From contig JAWLBM010000048.1 of NCBI GenBank assembly GCA_041687675.1, positions 1 to 36,612 on the forward strand: DNA of 36,612 nucleotides, in the 5' to 3' direction. Each line of letters begins with the position of its first letter. Position 1 is the stretch's first letter. Position numbers and translations under genes: made by a program. Under the pieces are notes generated by a model. The model did not search any database. It saw only the letters and a program-made list of their open reading frames with translations, and was not told where the DNA came from. Shown here piece by piece: positions 27,165 through 36,350 of the stretch. This stretch comes from JAWLBM01 sp041687675. GTDB lineage: Bacteria; Pseudomonadota; Alphaproteobacteria; Rhizobiales; Pleomorphomonadaceae.

Positions 27165-27707
27165 ATGGATGTCGGGGGCCGGCTGAGGCAGGTGCGGGAG
27201 GCGCGGGGGCTGTCGCAGAGGGAACTGGCGCGCCGCTCGGGCATCTCCAACGCCACCATAAGCCAGATCGAATCGAACGCCATCAATCCGTCCGTCGGCG
27301 CCCTGAAGCGCATCCTCGACGCGGTGCCGATGGGGCTGTCGGACTTCTTTGCCGGCGACGTGCCGCCGCCCGACCAGGTGTTCTTCCGCTCGGCCGACAT
27401 GGCCGAGATCGGCCGCGGCGGGGTCTCCTACCGCCAGGTCGGCCGCGACCTCGCCGGCAAGGCGCTGCAGCTCATCTACGAGCGCTACGCCGCCGGCGCG
27501 GAATCGGGCCGCATCCGGCTGCGCCACGAGGGCGAGGAGGCCGGCATCGTCATCCGCGGCCAGCTCGAGGTCACCGTCGGCGACCGGCGGGCGGTGCTCG
27601 GGCCCGGCGAGGCCTATTACTTCCGCTCCTCCGAGCCGCACCGCTTCCGCGCCGTCGGCGAGGAGGCCTGCGAAGTGGTGAGCTGCTGCACGCCGCCGAG
27701 CTTCTGA
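27165..27707 (+). CDS. XRE-family regulator with cupin domain (PuuR-like)
   Basis: This 180-aa protein has an N-terminal HTH_3 (residues 1-60: GGRLRQVREARGLSQRELAR, SGISNATISQIESN, PSVGALKRILDAV) and a C-terminal cupin_2 domain (about 105-175). The cupin shows ESGRIRLRHEGEEAGIVIRG, LEVTVGDRRAVLGPGEAYYF and SSEPHRFRAVGEE. The PuuR/YdcN-like class senses small amines or amino acids through the cupin. Divergence from the beta-alanine aminotransferase gene suggests it controls that gene and perhaps mmsA, with beta-alanine or an aldehyde product as possible effector (inference). The start ATG 27165 has GGAG upstream. Confidence 0.92.
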   Translation: MDVGGRLRQVREARGLSQRELARRSGISNATISQIESNAINPSVGALKRILDAVPMGLSDFFAGDVPPPDQVFFRSADMAEIGRGGVSYRQVGRDLAGKALQLIYERYAAGAESGRIRLRHEGEEAGIVIRGQLEVTVGDRRAVLGPGEAYYFRSSEPHRFRAVGEEACEVVSCCTPPSF

Positions 27708-27718
27708 GTCGGCGAATT

Positions 27719-27734
27719 TTGACCAGGAGGTTGA
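27719..27734. promoter_or_regulatory. RutR-like operator upstream of rutR
   Basis: TTGACCA-GG-AGGTTGA has a perfect left half and a 4/7 right half against the RutR consensus TTGACCA-NN-TGGTCAA (11/14). It lies between the XRE-cupin stop and the rutR start, where autorepression would act. Confidence 0.5.
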
Positions 27735-27750
27735 AAACCGCCCCGCTTCG

Positions 27751-28485
27751 ATGCAACCCTTGGCGCCCGATACCGAGGGGGCCGCCACCGGGATGAGCGA
27801 CGCGACCACGGCCGACGACGCCACCGCCGACCTCGCGATCGGCGAGGAGAACAGCGCCCGCGCCCGCGCCTCCAAGAAGCGCACCCGGATCCAGGCGGAG
27901 AACGAGGAAAAGATCCTTGACGCCGCCCTGGAGGTCTTCTCCACATGGGGCTTCCGCGGCGCCACGGTGGACCAGATCGCCGCCCGGGCCGGCATGTCCA
28001 AGCCGAACCTTCTCTATTATTTCCGCCGCAAGCAGGACATCTACACCGCCGTGCTGACGCGCACGCTGGACATGTGGCTGACCCCGCTCGGCGCCCTCGA
28101 CCCGGACGGCGACCCGGCCGAGGAAATCGGCGGCTACATCCGGGCGAAGCTCGCCCAGTCGCGCGACCGGCCGCTGGAGAGCCGCCTCTTCGTCGGCGAG
28201 ATCCTGCAGGGCGCGCCCTTGATCCGGGACGTTTTGTCGAGCGAGCTGAAGGACATCGTCGAGGAGAAGGCCGGCGTCATTCGCCACTGGATAGCCGCGG
28301 GCCGGCTGCGGCCGGTGGACCCCATCCACCTCATCTTCATGATCTGGGCGACCACCCAGCACTACGCCGACTTCGACACCCAGGTGCAGGCCGTCGTCGG
28401 CCGCGGCGTCGCCGACCCGGCCGTCTTCCGCGCTGCCGAGGAGACGGTGACCGGGGTCATCCTCCGGGGCATCCTGCCGGAGTGA
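27751..28485 (+). CDS. rutR: RutR-type TetR family regulator of pyrimidine catabolism
   Basis: This 244-aa TetR repressor resembles E. coli RutR along its whole length. The HTH is ENEEKILDAALEVFSTWGF, GATVDQIAARAGMSKPNLLYYF in two parts, followed by AVLTRTLDMWLTPL. The effector domain carries ESRLFVGEILQGAPLI, IDxxHLIFMIWA-type PIHLIFMIWATTQHYADF and the closing IILRGI-like VILRGILPE. E. coli RutR binds uracil and thymine, which release it from DNA. The N-terminal about 45 residues are a charged, probably disordered leader. The start could be ATG 27751 (no SD in normal range) or ATG 27793 (GAGGGG upstream); the longer form is listed. RutR-like operators lie in front of this gene and of hydA. 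Confidence 0.92.
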   Translation: MQPLAPDTEGAATGMSDATTADDATADLAIGEENSARARASKKRTRIQAENEEKILDAALEVFSTWGFRGATVDQIAARAGMSKPNLLYYFRRKQDIYTAVLTRTLDMWLTPLGALDPDGDPAEEIGGYIRAKLAQSRDRPLESRLFVGEILQGAPLIRDVLSSELKDIVEEKAGVIRHWIAAGRLRPVDPIHLIFMIWATTQHYADFDTQVQAVVGRGVADPAVFRAAEETVTGVILRGILPE

Positions 28486-28636
28486 AGACCGCGAGACCGC
28501 CGCGCGCGGGAGCCTGATGTAGCCTGCAGACCGGGCCCGCGCGATGCGGGAGGGGCGTCCGCCCCCCGCTTTCCTCGCCTCCCTCAGCCCCGGAGCACAC
28601 TCCGTCCAGATCAAACCGATCTGAACGACAAAACGC

Positions 28637-29203
28637 TCACATCTTTGATCTTGAGTCGATTTTTCGTCGACCAGGTGAGTCGGCTGGATCGGAAGGCGCT
28701 CCAAACTGGTATGTGTTCAGGAGCGCATCGAAATGCCGGTGCAGCCGCGTCACTTGTTCGGATTTCATCGGGGGGGTTATCGGAATTTGGCGGCCCTCAA
28801 CCGCAATGAAGAGATGCGGCCCGACAATGAAGTTCCGCGGCAGTGGGGCACCTGCAATCACGACGTCCCCGCCCATTTCCGATCTTCCATGGTTCATGAT
28901 CCCTTGCATGTCGAAACGCCGGCCGTTGACCTTCAACACGCCCGGCTCGAAGGTCATCGCAAAGACGTACTCGCGTTCGTGGAACCGGTAGACGAGCCAG
29001 AGCAGCCACGCCGCAATGGCGCAGATCGTAATTGTCTCGATCGCGTTGCCCGTCTGGAGAGCCACATCGAGCAGAGCCACCAGCCCCACCAAAAGGAATG
29101 GGGTCAGGACATAGATTACCTTCTGTATAAAACGGCTTTTGCTCCGGTAGAAAAGCCGCGTAGAGGGACCAAGTTCCTCGACCCAGATATCGGGCGTGTC
29201 CAT
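28637..29203 (-). CDS. Two-TM membrane protein of unknown function
   Basis: I do not recognise this 188-aa protein. It has a short N-terminal cytoplasmic part (MDTPDIWVEELGPSTRLFY) and two TM helices (VIYVLTPFLLVGLVALLDVA and TITICAIAAWLLWLVYRF). A beta-rich C-terminal part (EYVFAMTFEPGVLKVNGRRF, GGDVVIAGAPLPRNFIVG) ends in a helix (EQVTRLHRHFDALLNTY), a layout like membrane-anchored PH-like domains. The start ATG 29203 was chosen for its GGAGAGGGG site. The gene and its flanks are visibly less GC-rich than the rest of the window, hinting at recent acquisition or weak selection. It follows dsbA on the same strand, but a hairpin separates them. Confidence 0.75.
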   Translation of the reverse strand: MDTPDIWVEELGPSTRLFYRSKSRFIQKVIYVLTPFLLVGLVALLDVALQTGNAIETITICAIAAWLLWLVYRFHEREYVFAMTFEPGVLKVNGRRFDMQGIMNHGRSEMGGDVVIAGAPLPRNFIVGPHLFIAVEGRQIPITPPMKSEQVTRLHRHFDALLNTYQFGAPSDPADSPGRRKIDSRSKM

Positions 29204-29312
29204 GCCGGCCCCTCTCCGCTTCGCCCGTCGGAGTGGCAGATCTGCGCTCCTCGAGAAAACCCACCAGGTCGACGGTTTCACGTCAGAGACGAAAGTCCCC
29301 GAGTGGTCTGCC

Positions 29313-29335
29313 ACGCGGCGAAAAGTTCGCCGCGT
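29313..29335 (-). terminator. Hairpin downstream of the DsbA-like gene
   Basis: ACGCGGCGAA (29313-29322) and TTCGCCGCGT (29326-29335) form a perfect 10-bp stem with a 3-nt loop, 16 nt after the dsbA-like stop on the minus strand. The T-run is missing, but a terminator role is likely. Confidence 0.6.
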
Positions 29336-29351
29336 TCGGAAGGGCTATCCA

Positions 29352-30011
29352 TCAAGAGGGCAGAAGCGGGTCGATCTTGGCCTTGAACTCCTCCGGCGAC
29401 AGCGCGCCGCGGACCTCTTCGCCGTTGATGAAGAAGGTCGGCGTGGAGTTCACGCCGAACTCGTCGGAGCCGCGGGCGCGGACGGCGTTGATGTCGTCCA
29501 GCAGCTTCTGGTCGCTGAGGGTCTGCTCGAAGGTCTGCGGCGAGTAGCCGAACTGCTTGGCGAGCGTCTGCAGCGCCTCCACCGGGTTCTCCGAGTAGGC
29601 CCAGTCGCGCTGCCGCTCGAACAGAAGGTCGACGACGTCGAAGTAGCGGTCGCCCGGAGCGTTGCGCGCCAGCATGAAGCCGGCGGCGGCGAGCGGGTCG
29701 AGCGGGAACTCGCGGAGAATGAAGTACACCTTGCCGGTGTCGACGTACTCCGACTTCAGCACCGGCCAGGTGGTCTCGTGAAAGTTGGCGCAGTGGCCGC
29801 AGGTGAGCGAGGCATACTCGATGACCGTGACGGGCGCGTTCGGATCGCCGAGGGCCATCTCCGCCAGCGGGCCCGGCTCCATCAGGTCCTTCTCCCGGTC
29901 GGAAAGCTCGCGTCCCTCTTGGGCGAGGGCCGGCAGCACTCCGAAGAGGCCGGTGCCGACGACCAGCGCTGTCCCGGCGAGCAGCCCGCCGACGAAGGTT
30001 CTCCTGTTCAT
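29352..30011 (-). CDS. DsbA-family thiol:disulfide oxidoreductase, Tat-type signal
   Basis: This 219-aa exported protein has an N terminus, MNRRTFVGGLLAGTALVVGT, with a twin-arginine motif and a cleavage site near ALA-Q (residue 30-31), so Tat export is likely. The thioredoxin fold holds the active site C71-GH-C74 (YASLTCGHCANFH), the inserted helical domain (RYFDVVDLLFERQ) and the cis-Pro loop STPTFFING (Pro191). The size and CGHC type match the DsbA/Com1-like proteins that oxidise periplasmic cysteines. The start ATG 30011 has GAGG upstream; the in-frame extension is not conserved. It lies 107 nt downstream of the DciA/DUF721 gene on the same strand, an order often seen in alphaproteobacteria. 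Confidence 0.92.
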   Translation of the reverse strand: MNRRTFVGGLLAGTALVVGTGLFGVLPALAQEGRELSDREKDLMEPGPLAEMALGDPNAPVTVIEYASLTCGHCANFHETTWPVLKSEYVDTGKVYFILREFPLDPLAAAGFMLARNAPGDRYFDVVDLLFERQRDWAYSENPVEALQTLAKQFGYSPQTFEQTLSDQKLLDDINAVRARGSDEFGVNSTPTFFINGEEVRGALSPEEFKAKIDPLLPS

Positions 30012-30118
30012 ACGCGTCACCTCGGTGCCGTTGTCTCCGCGGGTTTGTCCCGCCGGTTCCATGGTTTGCCAGATAGCGGCGGAAGATGGCGGCCGCAAGG
30101 ACCGCCCCGCCGGCCGGA

Positions 30119-30658
30119 TCATCTCTTCGTGATCGGCGCCGCCGCGCGCCCGGCGACCGCCCGGCCGAGCCGCTCCACCGCGGCGCGCAGGTCTTCCGCC
30201 TCGATGCCGGACGCTGCCGCCCGCACCGCCTCCTCCTCCGAGGGGGTGATGGCGCGGAGCCGCGGCCGCGCGCGGCGCTCGGGGCGGGGGATCGGCAGCT
30301 GGACGATCCGGATCCGGCCGACGCAGCGGTAGCCGAAGAACATGTTGATGCGCTCGATCACCTGCGGAAGCTCATGGGTGAGCCGCAGCGCGACGCCGCC
30401 CGAGCAGCGCACGGTGAGCAGCGCCGGCTCGTGGTCGTCGTCGCCGACGCCCGCCGGCCGGCGCGGCCAGGACAGGCGCTCCGGCGCGGTGGTCTCGGCA
30501 TAGGCCGGGCCGACGATGTCCGGCCAGTGGGCGACGAGATCGACGGTGGCGAAGCCGCGGCGGCGGCAGGCGGGCGCCAGCGCCGCGCCGATGACGTCGG
30601 CGAGCGGGCGCACGCCCCTGGTGCCGGGCCGGCTGGTGTCGCGGTCTCGTGCGGGCAT
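30119..30658 (-). CDS. DUF721 / DciA family protein (putative replicative helicase loader)
   Basis: This 179-aa protein carries the DUF721 domain: RPLADVIGAALAPACRRRGF, VDLVAHWPDIVGPAYAETTAPERLSWPR in parts, then LLTVRCSGGVALRLTHELPQVIERINMFFGYRCVGRIRI. The C-terminal tail (residues about 135-179) is the usual variable, charged extension. DciA proteins load the DnaB helicase in bacteria that lack DnaC/DnaI. For alphaproteobacterial members this is by homology only. The start ATG 30658 gives the common N terminus. It is divergent from the FliK-like gene. Confidence 0.87.
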   Translation of the reverse strand: MPARDRDTSRPGTRGVRPLADVIGAALAPACRRRGFATVDLVAHWPDIVGPAYAETTAPERLSWPRRPAGVGDDDHEPALLTVRCSGGVALRLTHELPQVIERINMFFGYRCVGRIRIVQLPIPRPERRARPRLRAITPSEEEAVRAAASGIEAEDLRAAVERLGRAVAGRAAAPITKR

Positions 30659-30829
30659 CGGGTCCTGGCCTCGGCGTCGCTCCCGGCGAACACCATGGCG
30701 TCGGCGCGGGCGGCGGTCAACCGCGGGCCGACCGCCGGCCGGCCTTGCGGGACGGGCGATTCGGCTGCACCCTCGGTCGACGGGGCCGGTTCCGTGGAAC
30801 GGTGGCGCCCCCGCCTGGAGGGCTCCGCG

Positions 30830-31900
<1,071 letters not shown>

Positions 31901-31919
31901 GGAGGAGGAGGAGGCCCGC

Positions 31920-32183
31920 ATGGACGAGGAGACGGGACGGCTCGCGGTGGCGCTGCGCTATCCGGCGCCGGACGCCCCGACCGTGGTCGCGACCGGCCGC
32001 GGCCATGTCGCCGCCGCGATCCTGGAGGCGGCCCGGGAGGCGGGCGTGCCGATCGAGGAGAACCCGCTCCTCGCCGCCTCGCTGGCGGCCCTGGAGGTGG
32101 ACGAGACCATCCCCGAGGACCTCTGGCGCGCCGTCGCCGCCATCATCGCCGGGGTCATGCGAGCCGCCGAGGCGGGCCGCTGA
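31920..32183 (+). CDS. FhlB-like protein (C-terminal domain of the type III export switch FlhB/YscU)
   Basis: This 87-aa protein aligns with the part of FlhB after its NPTH autocleavage site: LAVALRYPAPDAPTVVATGRG, VAAAILEAAREAGVPIEENPLLA, then ETIPEDLWRAVAAIIAGV. The NPTH site and the membrane domain are absent, as in the stand-alone FhlB family, which can substitute for the FlhB C-terminal domain in some bacteria. A long GAGGAGGAGG site precedes ATG 31920. It forms a two-gene operon with the FliK-like gene, an arrangement like the ylqG-ylqH pair of Bacillus. It converges with the HAD gene, leaving only 4 nt between stops. Confidence 0.88.
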   Translation: MDEETGRLAVALRYPAPDAPTVVATGRGHVAAAILEAAREAGVPIEENPLLAASLAALEVDETIPEDLWRAVAAIIAGVMRAAEAGR

Positions 32184-32187
32184 CGGC

Positions 32188-32868
32188 TCAGGCGGAGCCG
32201 AGGCCTTCCCAGCCGCGCAGCGCCTCGACGACGGGGGCCACCTCGCGCATCCGCCGCACCACCGTCTCGGCGCCGGCGTCCATCAGCCGCTCCCCGTGGC
32301 CGGGGAAAGTGTGCGCGCCGCCGACGAAGCCCACCACCCGCATGCCGGCCGCCACGGCCGCGGTGACGCCGGGCACGGAATCCTCAATCACCACCGTCTC
32401 GCGCGGCTCCACCTCGAAGGTGTCGGCCGCGTGCAGGAACACGTCCGGATGCGGCTTGCCGCGCCCCGTCCCCACCTCGACGGCCGAGAAGACATAGGGC
32501 TTGAAGCGATACCAGAGGCCGGCCGCCTCCAGCGACAACCTCAGGCGCGCGGAGGAGGAGTTCGAGCAGATGCAGCGCGGCCCCTCCAGGAGGTCGAGCA
32601 GTTCGTGGATGCCCTCAACCGCCTTCACCGTCTTCAGCCGCCGCTCGATCTCCGCGTCCGACTTCGCGTGGAAGCTCTCCGGCAGCGCGCGGCCGAGCTC
32701 CGCCTCGACGAGGGCGACGATCTGCGCGCCGGTGAGGCCGACGAAGCGCTCGTTGACCTCGGCGGCGGTGATCGCGAAGCCGAGTTCGGAGAGGTGCTCG
32801 GCGTTGACCTCGGCGGCGACGATCTCCGAATCGATCAGCACCCCGTCGCAGTCGAAGATGGTGAGCAT
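32188..32868 (-). CDS. HAD-superfamily (subfamily IA) phosphatase
   Basis: This 226-aa hydrolase has the four HAD motifs. Motif I is the nucleophile Asp in IFDCDGVLIDSE (residues 4-15), motif II is CICSNSS, motif III is the Lys in GRGKPHPDVF, and motif IV is VIEDSVPGVTAA. A helical cap lies between I and II (ELGFAITAAEVNERFVGLTG). The closest families are phosphoglycolate phosphatase or beta-phosphoglucomutase-like enzymes; the substrate cannot be told. The start ATG 32868 sits directly before motif I. It is divergent from the gcv operon, with 258 bp between its start and the riboswitch. If it acts on 2-phosphoglycolate, a link to glycine metabolism would be sensible, but this is speculation. 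Confidence 0.9.
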   Translation of the reverse strand: MLTIFDCDGVLIDSEIVAAEVNAEHLSELGFAITAAEVNERFVGLTGAQIVALVEAELGRALPESFHAKSDAEIERRLKTVKAVEGIHELLDLLEGPRCICSNSSSARLRLSLEAAGLWYRFKPYVFSAVEVGTGRGKPHPDVFLHAADTFEVEPRETVVIEDSVPGVTAAVAAGMRVVGFVGGAHTFPGHGERLMDAGAETVVRRMREVAPVVEALRGWEGLGSA

Positions 32869-33126
32869 GGCTGTTTCCGCGTTCCTGTTGGGTCGTTTCG
32901 GTCGGGATCGGCGGCGGCGCCCGGGAACGGCGGCGTCGACACGGGTCGGGGCCGGTGCGGCTCCGCCCCGGAAATGGCGGGCGGCGGGCGGAAAGGCAAG
33001 GCCGGACGGCGAATGCCCGGTGTGCATCCGGCGCAAGCCATTGACGCGGCTCGCCGCCCACGCGACAATCACAACCGTCCGGACCGTCGCGTCCCGGATG
33101 CCCGGCGGCGACGCCGGGGAAGCCGC

Positions 33127-33340
33127 GCGGGAGAGATCGGCCCGGGGACACCCGGACCGGCGCCGAAGGAGCAACCGCCCCGGAAACTCTCAGGCTCATG
33201 GGACCGCTCGCGGCGAGCGACACTCTGGAAAGCAGCCCCCGATCGGCCTCGGCCGGGCGGCAAGGCTCACCGACGGAGTAACCGGCGGCCCCTGTTTCGG
33301 GCCGTCCGGGAAATCTCTCAGGTTCTCCGACAGAGGGGGC
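33127..33340 (+). promoter_or_regulatory. Tandem glycine riboswitch
   Basis: Two consecutive aptamers with gcvT-motif consensus words are visible. The first has GGGAGAG (33129-33135), GCCGAAGGAGCAA, GGAAACTCTCAGGC and GACACTCTGGAAAG. The second has CACCGACGGAGTAACC, GGGAAATCTCTCAGG and CCGACAGAGGGGG (ending near 33340). The spacing between aptamers is short, as in tandem glycine sensors. Between the second aptamer and the gcvT start lies a GGTTG/CAACC hairpin (33351-33373) that may be the expression platform. Glycine binding is expected to raise gcv expression. Confidence 0.95.
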
Positions 33341-33390
33341 GCGTCGGGCCGGTTGCGGCCGCGGCGGCCAACCATGCGCGGAGCCAGGCG

Positions 33391-34575
33391 ATGACCGATA
33401 CGGCCAGGACGGCCGGTCCCCAACAGTCGGACCACACCTCGAAGTCCGGAGCGGCGCTGAAGCGCACCCCCCTCAACGACCTGCACGTCGGCCTCGGCGC
33501 GCGGATGGTGCCCTTCGCCGGATACGAGATGCCGGTGCAATACGAGGGCATCCTCGCCGAGCACCAGCACACACGCGCGGGCGCGGGCCTCTTCGACGTC
33601 TCGCACATGGGCCAGGCGGTTCTCGCCGGCCCCGACCACGCCACCGTCGCCGCGGCGCTGGAGGCGCTGGTGCCGGCGGACATCCTCAATCTCGCGCCGG
33701 GCCGCCAGCGCTACACCCAGCTGCTGAACGAGACGGGCGGCATCCTCGACGACCTGATGGTGTTCCGCTCCGCCGACCCGGCAGACGACGGCAGGCTCTT
33801 CCTCGTCGTCAACGCCGCCTGCAAGGACGCGGACTACGCCCACATCGGCGCGAACCTTCCCGGCGGCGTGACGCTCACCCCGTCCGAGGACCGCGCGCTC
33901 CTCGCCCTGCAGGGCCCGAAGGCGGCGGAGGTGATGGCCCGTCTCGGCGCCGAGGTCGCCGACTGGCCGTTCATGTCCGGCGGCCCCACGACCGTCGCCG
34001 GCATCCCGGTCCACGCCACCCGGTCGGGCTACACCGGCGAGGATGGCTTCGAGCTCTCGGTGGCCGCCGACCGCGCCGCCGACCTCTGGACCGCCCTCCT
34101 CGCCGATCCGGACGTCAAGCCCGTCGGCCTCGGGGCGCGCGATTCGCTCCGCCTCGAGGCGGGCCTCTGCCTCTACGGCCACGACATGGACGAGACGGTC
34201 ACCCCCGTCGAGGCGGCGCTCACCTGGTCGATCCAGAAGCGCCGGCGCGAGGAGGGCGGCTTCCCCGGCGCCGACGTGGTGCGCCGGCAGATCGCCGAGG
34301 GTCCGGCCCGGGTCCGCGTCGGCATCCGGCCCGCCGGCCGCGCCCCGGCCCGGGAGGGCGCGGAGATCCTCTCCGACGGCGGCGCGGCGATCGGCCGGGT
34401 CACCTCCGGCGGCTTCGGGCCGACGTTGGGCGGCCCCGTCGCCATGGGCCTCGTCGACGCCGCCCATGCGGCGCCCGGCACCCGGCTGACGCTGATGGTG
34501 CGCGGCAAGCCGCTCGAGGCGGAGGTCGCCGCCCTGCCCTTCGTGCCCGCCCGCTTCTATCGCGCGCCGCGCTGA
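33391..34575 (+). CDS. gcvT: Aminomethyltransferase, glycine cleavage system T protein
   Basis: This 394-aa T protein transfers the methylene group from aminomethyl-lipoyl-H protein to tetrahydrofolate. Motifs include RTPLNDLHVGLGARMVPFAG, MPVQYEGILAEH, GLFDVSHMGQ, YTQLLNETGGILDDL, THF-site residues in GYTGEDGFEL and GLGARDSLRLEAGLCLYG-type words (LRLEAGLCLYGHD). The GcvT_C barrel is intact (GGAAIGRVTSGGFGPTL). About 24 extra residues precede the usual start. ATG 33391 has GGAG 8 nt upstream. It is the first gene of the gcv operon under the glycine riboswitch. Confidence 0.96.
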   Translation: MTDTARTAGPQQSDHTSKSGAALKRTPLNDLHVGLGARMVPFAGYEMPVQYEGILAEHQHTRAGAGLFDVSHMGQAVLAGPDHATVAAALEALVPADILNLAPGRQRYTQLLNETGGILDDLMVFRSADPADDGRLFLVVNAACKDADYAHIGANLPGGVTLTPSEDRALLALQGPKAAEVMARLGAEVADWPFMSGGPTTVAGIPVHATRSGYTGEDGFELSVAADRAADLWTALLADPDVKPVGLGARDSLRLEAGLCLYGHDMDETVTPVEAALTWSIQKRRREEGGFPGADVVRRQIAEGPARVRVGIRPAGRAPAREGAEILSDGGAAIGRVTSGGFGPTLGGPVAMGLVDAAHAAPGTRLTLMVRGKPLEAEVAALPFVPARFYRAPR

Positions 34576-34623
34576 GCCATCCGAACCCAGCTTTTCAAGA
34601 CACGGCTTCACCGGGAGAGACCG

Positions 34624-34995
34624 ATGCCGAAGTTCTTCACCAAGGACCACGAGTGGATCGAGACCGAGGGGCAGTTCGCCACCATCGGGATCACCGACTA
34701 CGCCCAGGCCCAGCTCGGGGACGTCGTCTTCGTCGACCTGCCCGAGGTCGGAAAGGAGATCGACCAGGGCGGCGAGGCGGCCGTGGTCGAGAGCGTCAAG
34801 GCGGCGAGCGAGGTCTACGCCCCGGTCTCCGGCCGCGTCACCGAGGTGAACGCCTCGCTGTCCGAGAACCCGGCCCTCGTCAACGAGGGGGCGGAGACCT
34901 CCGGCTGGTTCCTGAAGATCGCCGTCAGGGACAAGATGCAGCTCAACGACCTGATGGACGAGGCCGCCTACAAGGCCTACGTCGACAGCCTCTGA
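34624..34995 (+). CDS. gcvH: Glycine cleavage system H protein
   Basis: This 123-aa lipoyl carrier shows FTKDHEWIE at the N terminus, ATIGITDYAQAQLGDVVFVDLP and the lipoylated lysine in VVESVKAASEVYAPVSG. The end is NPALVNEGAETSGWFLKI, DEAAYKAYV. It shuttles the aminomethyl group between P, T and L proteins. Its start lies 48 nt after gcvT with GGGAGAGACC before the ATG, and gcvPA follows after 11 nt. Confidence 0.97.
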   Translation: MPKFFTKDHEWIETEGQFATIGITDYAQAQLGDVVFVDLPEVGKEIDQGGEAAVVESVKAASEVYAPVSGRVTEVNASLSENPALVNEGAETSGWFLKIAVRDKMQLNDLMDEAAYKAYVDSL

Positions 34996-35006
34996 GAGGG
35001 GTCGCC

Positions 35007-36350
35007 ATGCGCTATCTCCCCCTCACCGACGACGACCGCCGGCAGATGCTCGGCGCCGTCGGCGTCGACGACATCGACGCGCTGTTCGCCGACGTTCCCG
35101 CCGACAGGATCCTGGAGGGCCTCGTCGACCTGCCGACCGCCCGGTCCGAGATCGCCGTCGAGCGCGCCCTCGGGGCGCTGGCCGCGAAGAACGTCGCCGC
35201 CGGCACCGTGCCCTTCTTCGTCGGCGCCGGCGCCTACCGCCACCACGTGCCGGCGAGCGTCGACCACCTGATCCAGCGCTCGGAGTTCCTCACCTCCTAC
35301 ACGCCCTACCAGCCGGAGATCGCCCAGGGCACGCTGCAGTACCTGTTCGAGTTCCAGACCCAGGTGGCGCGGCTGACCGGCATGGAGGTCGCCAACGCCT
35401 CGATGTACGACGGCTCGACCGGCCTCGGCGAGGCGGTGCTGATGGCCCATCGCGTCACCCGGCGCCGCAAGGCGGTGCTGTCCGGCTCGGTCCATCCGCA
35501 CTACCGCGGCGTCACCCGCACCGTGACCGAGCTCGCCGGCTACGCCAACGACCTCCTCCCGCCGGACCCGACCGCGACCGAGGACATCCTGTCCCGGATC
35601 GACGACGAGACCTCCTGCGTGGTGGTGCAGTCGCCGTCCTTCTTCGGCCAGCTGATCGACCTCGCGCCGATCGCCGAGAAGGCGCATGCCCACGGGGCGC
35701 TGCTCGTCGCCGTCTTCACCGAGGCGGTATCGCTCGGGCTCGTCGAGCCGCCGGGCGCGCAGGGCGCCGACATCGTCGTCGGCGAGGGCCAGTCCATCGG
35801 CAACCCGCTGACCTTCGGCGGGCCCTATGTCGGGCTGTTCGCCACCCGCGAAAAATACGTCCGGCAGATGCCGGGGCGCCTGTGCGGCGAGACCGTAGAC
35901 GCCGACGGCAGCCGCGCCTTCGTGCTGACGCTCTCCACCCGCGAGCAGCACATCCGCCGCGACAAGGCCACCAGCAACATCTGCACGAATTCAGGTCTTT
36001 GCAGCCTTGCCTTCACCATCCACATGAGCCTTCTCGGCGAGACCGGGCTCGCCCGTCTCGCCCGGCTCAACCACGCCAATGCCTGCCTGCTGGCCGACGC
36101 GCTGGCCGCGGTGCCCGGGGTCGAGGTGCTGAACGAGACCTTCTTCAACGAATTCACCATCCGCGTCCCCGCCGACGGGACCGAGGTGGTCGAGAAGCTG
36201 GCACGGAAGGGCGTCCTCGGCGGCGTGCCCGTGTCCCGTCTCCTGGCGGGCGCGGGCCTCGACGACCTGATCGTCGTCGCCTGCACTGAGGTGAACACCG
36301 ACGAGGACCGCGCGGCCTATGTGGCGGCGCTGAAGGAGGTGCTCCGTTGA
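35007..36350 (+). CDS. gcvPA: Glycine dehydrogenase (decarboxylating) subunit 1
   Basis: This 447-aa protein is the N-terminal half of the two-subunit P protein. It shows MRYLPLTDDDRRQML, FVGAGAYRHHVPASVDHLI, FLTSYTPYQPEIAQGTLQ, FEFQTQVARLTGMEVANASMYDG (written in parts), VVVQSPSFFGQL and SNICTNSGLCSLAFTIHMSLLG. The PLP-binding lysine belongs to the partner subunit GcvPB, so its absence here is normal. ATG 35007 has GAGAGG upstream and follows gcvH by 11 nt. The gcvPB gene does not follow immediately; 262 bp with dispersed repeats come next, up to the window edge. Confidence 0.96.
   Translation: MRYLPLTDDDRRQMLGAVGVDDIDALFADVPADRILEGLVDLPTARSEIAVERALGALAAKNVAAGTVPFFVGAGAYRHHVPASVDHLIQRSEFLTSYTPYQPEIAQGTLQYLFEFQTQVARLTGMEVANASMYDGSTGLGEAVLMAHRVTRRRKAVLSGSVHPHYRGVTRTVTELAGYANDLLPPDPTATEDILSRIDDETSCVVVQSPSFFGQLIDLAPIAEKAHAHGALLVAVFTEAVSLGLVEPPGAQGADIVVGEGQSIGNPLTFGGPYVGLFATREKYVRQMPGRLCGETVDADGSRAFVLTLSTREQHIRRDKATSNICTNSGLCSLAFTIHMSLLGETGLARLARLNHANACLLADALAAVPGVEVLNETFFNEFTIRVPADGTEVVEKLARKGVLGGVPVSRLLAGAGLDDLIVVACTEVNTDEDRAAYVAALKEVLR

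Noticed and set aside
32188..32868. HAD phosphatase as a member of the glycine cleavage operon
   Set aside because: It is on the opposite strand, upstream of the riboswitch, so cannot be in the operon; any metabolic link is conjecture.
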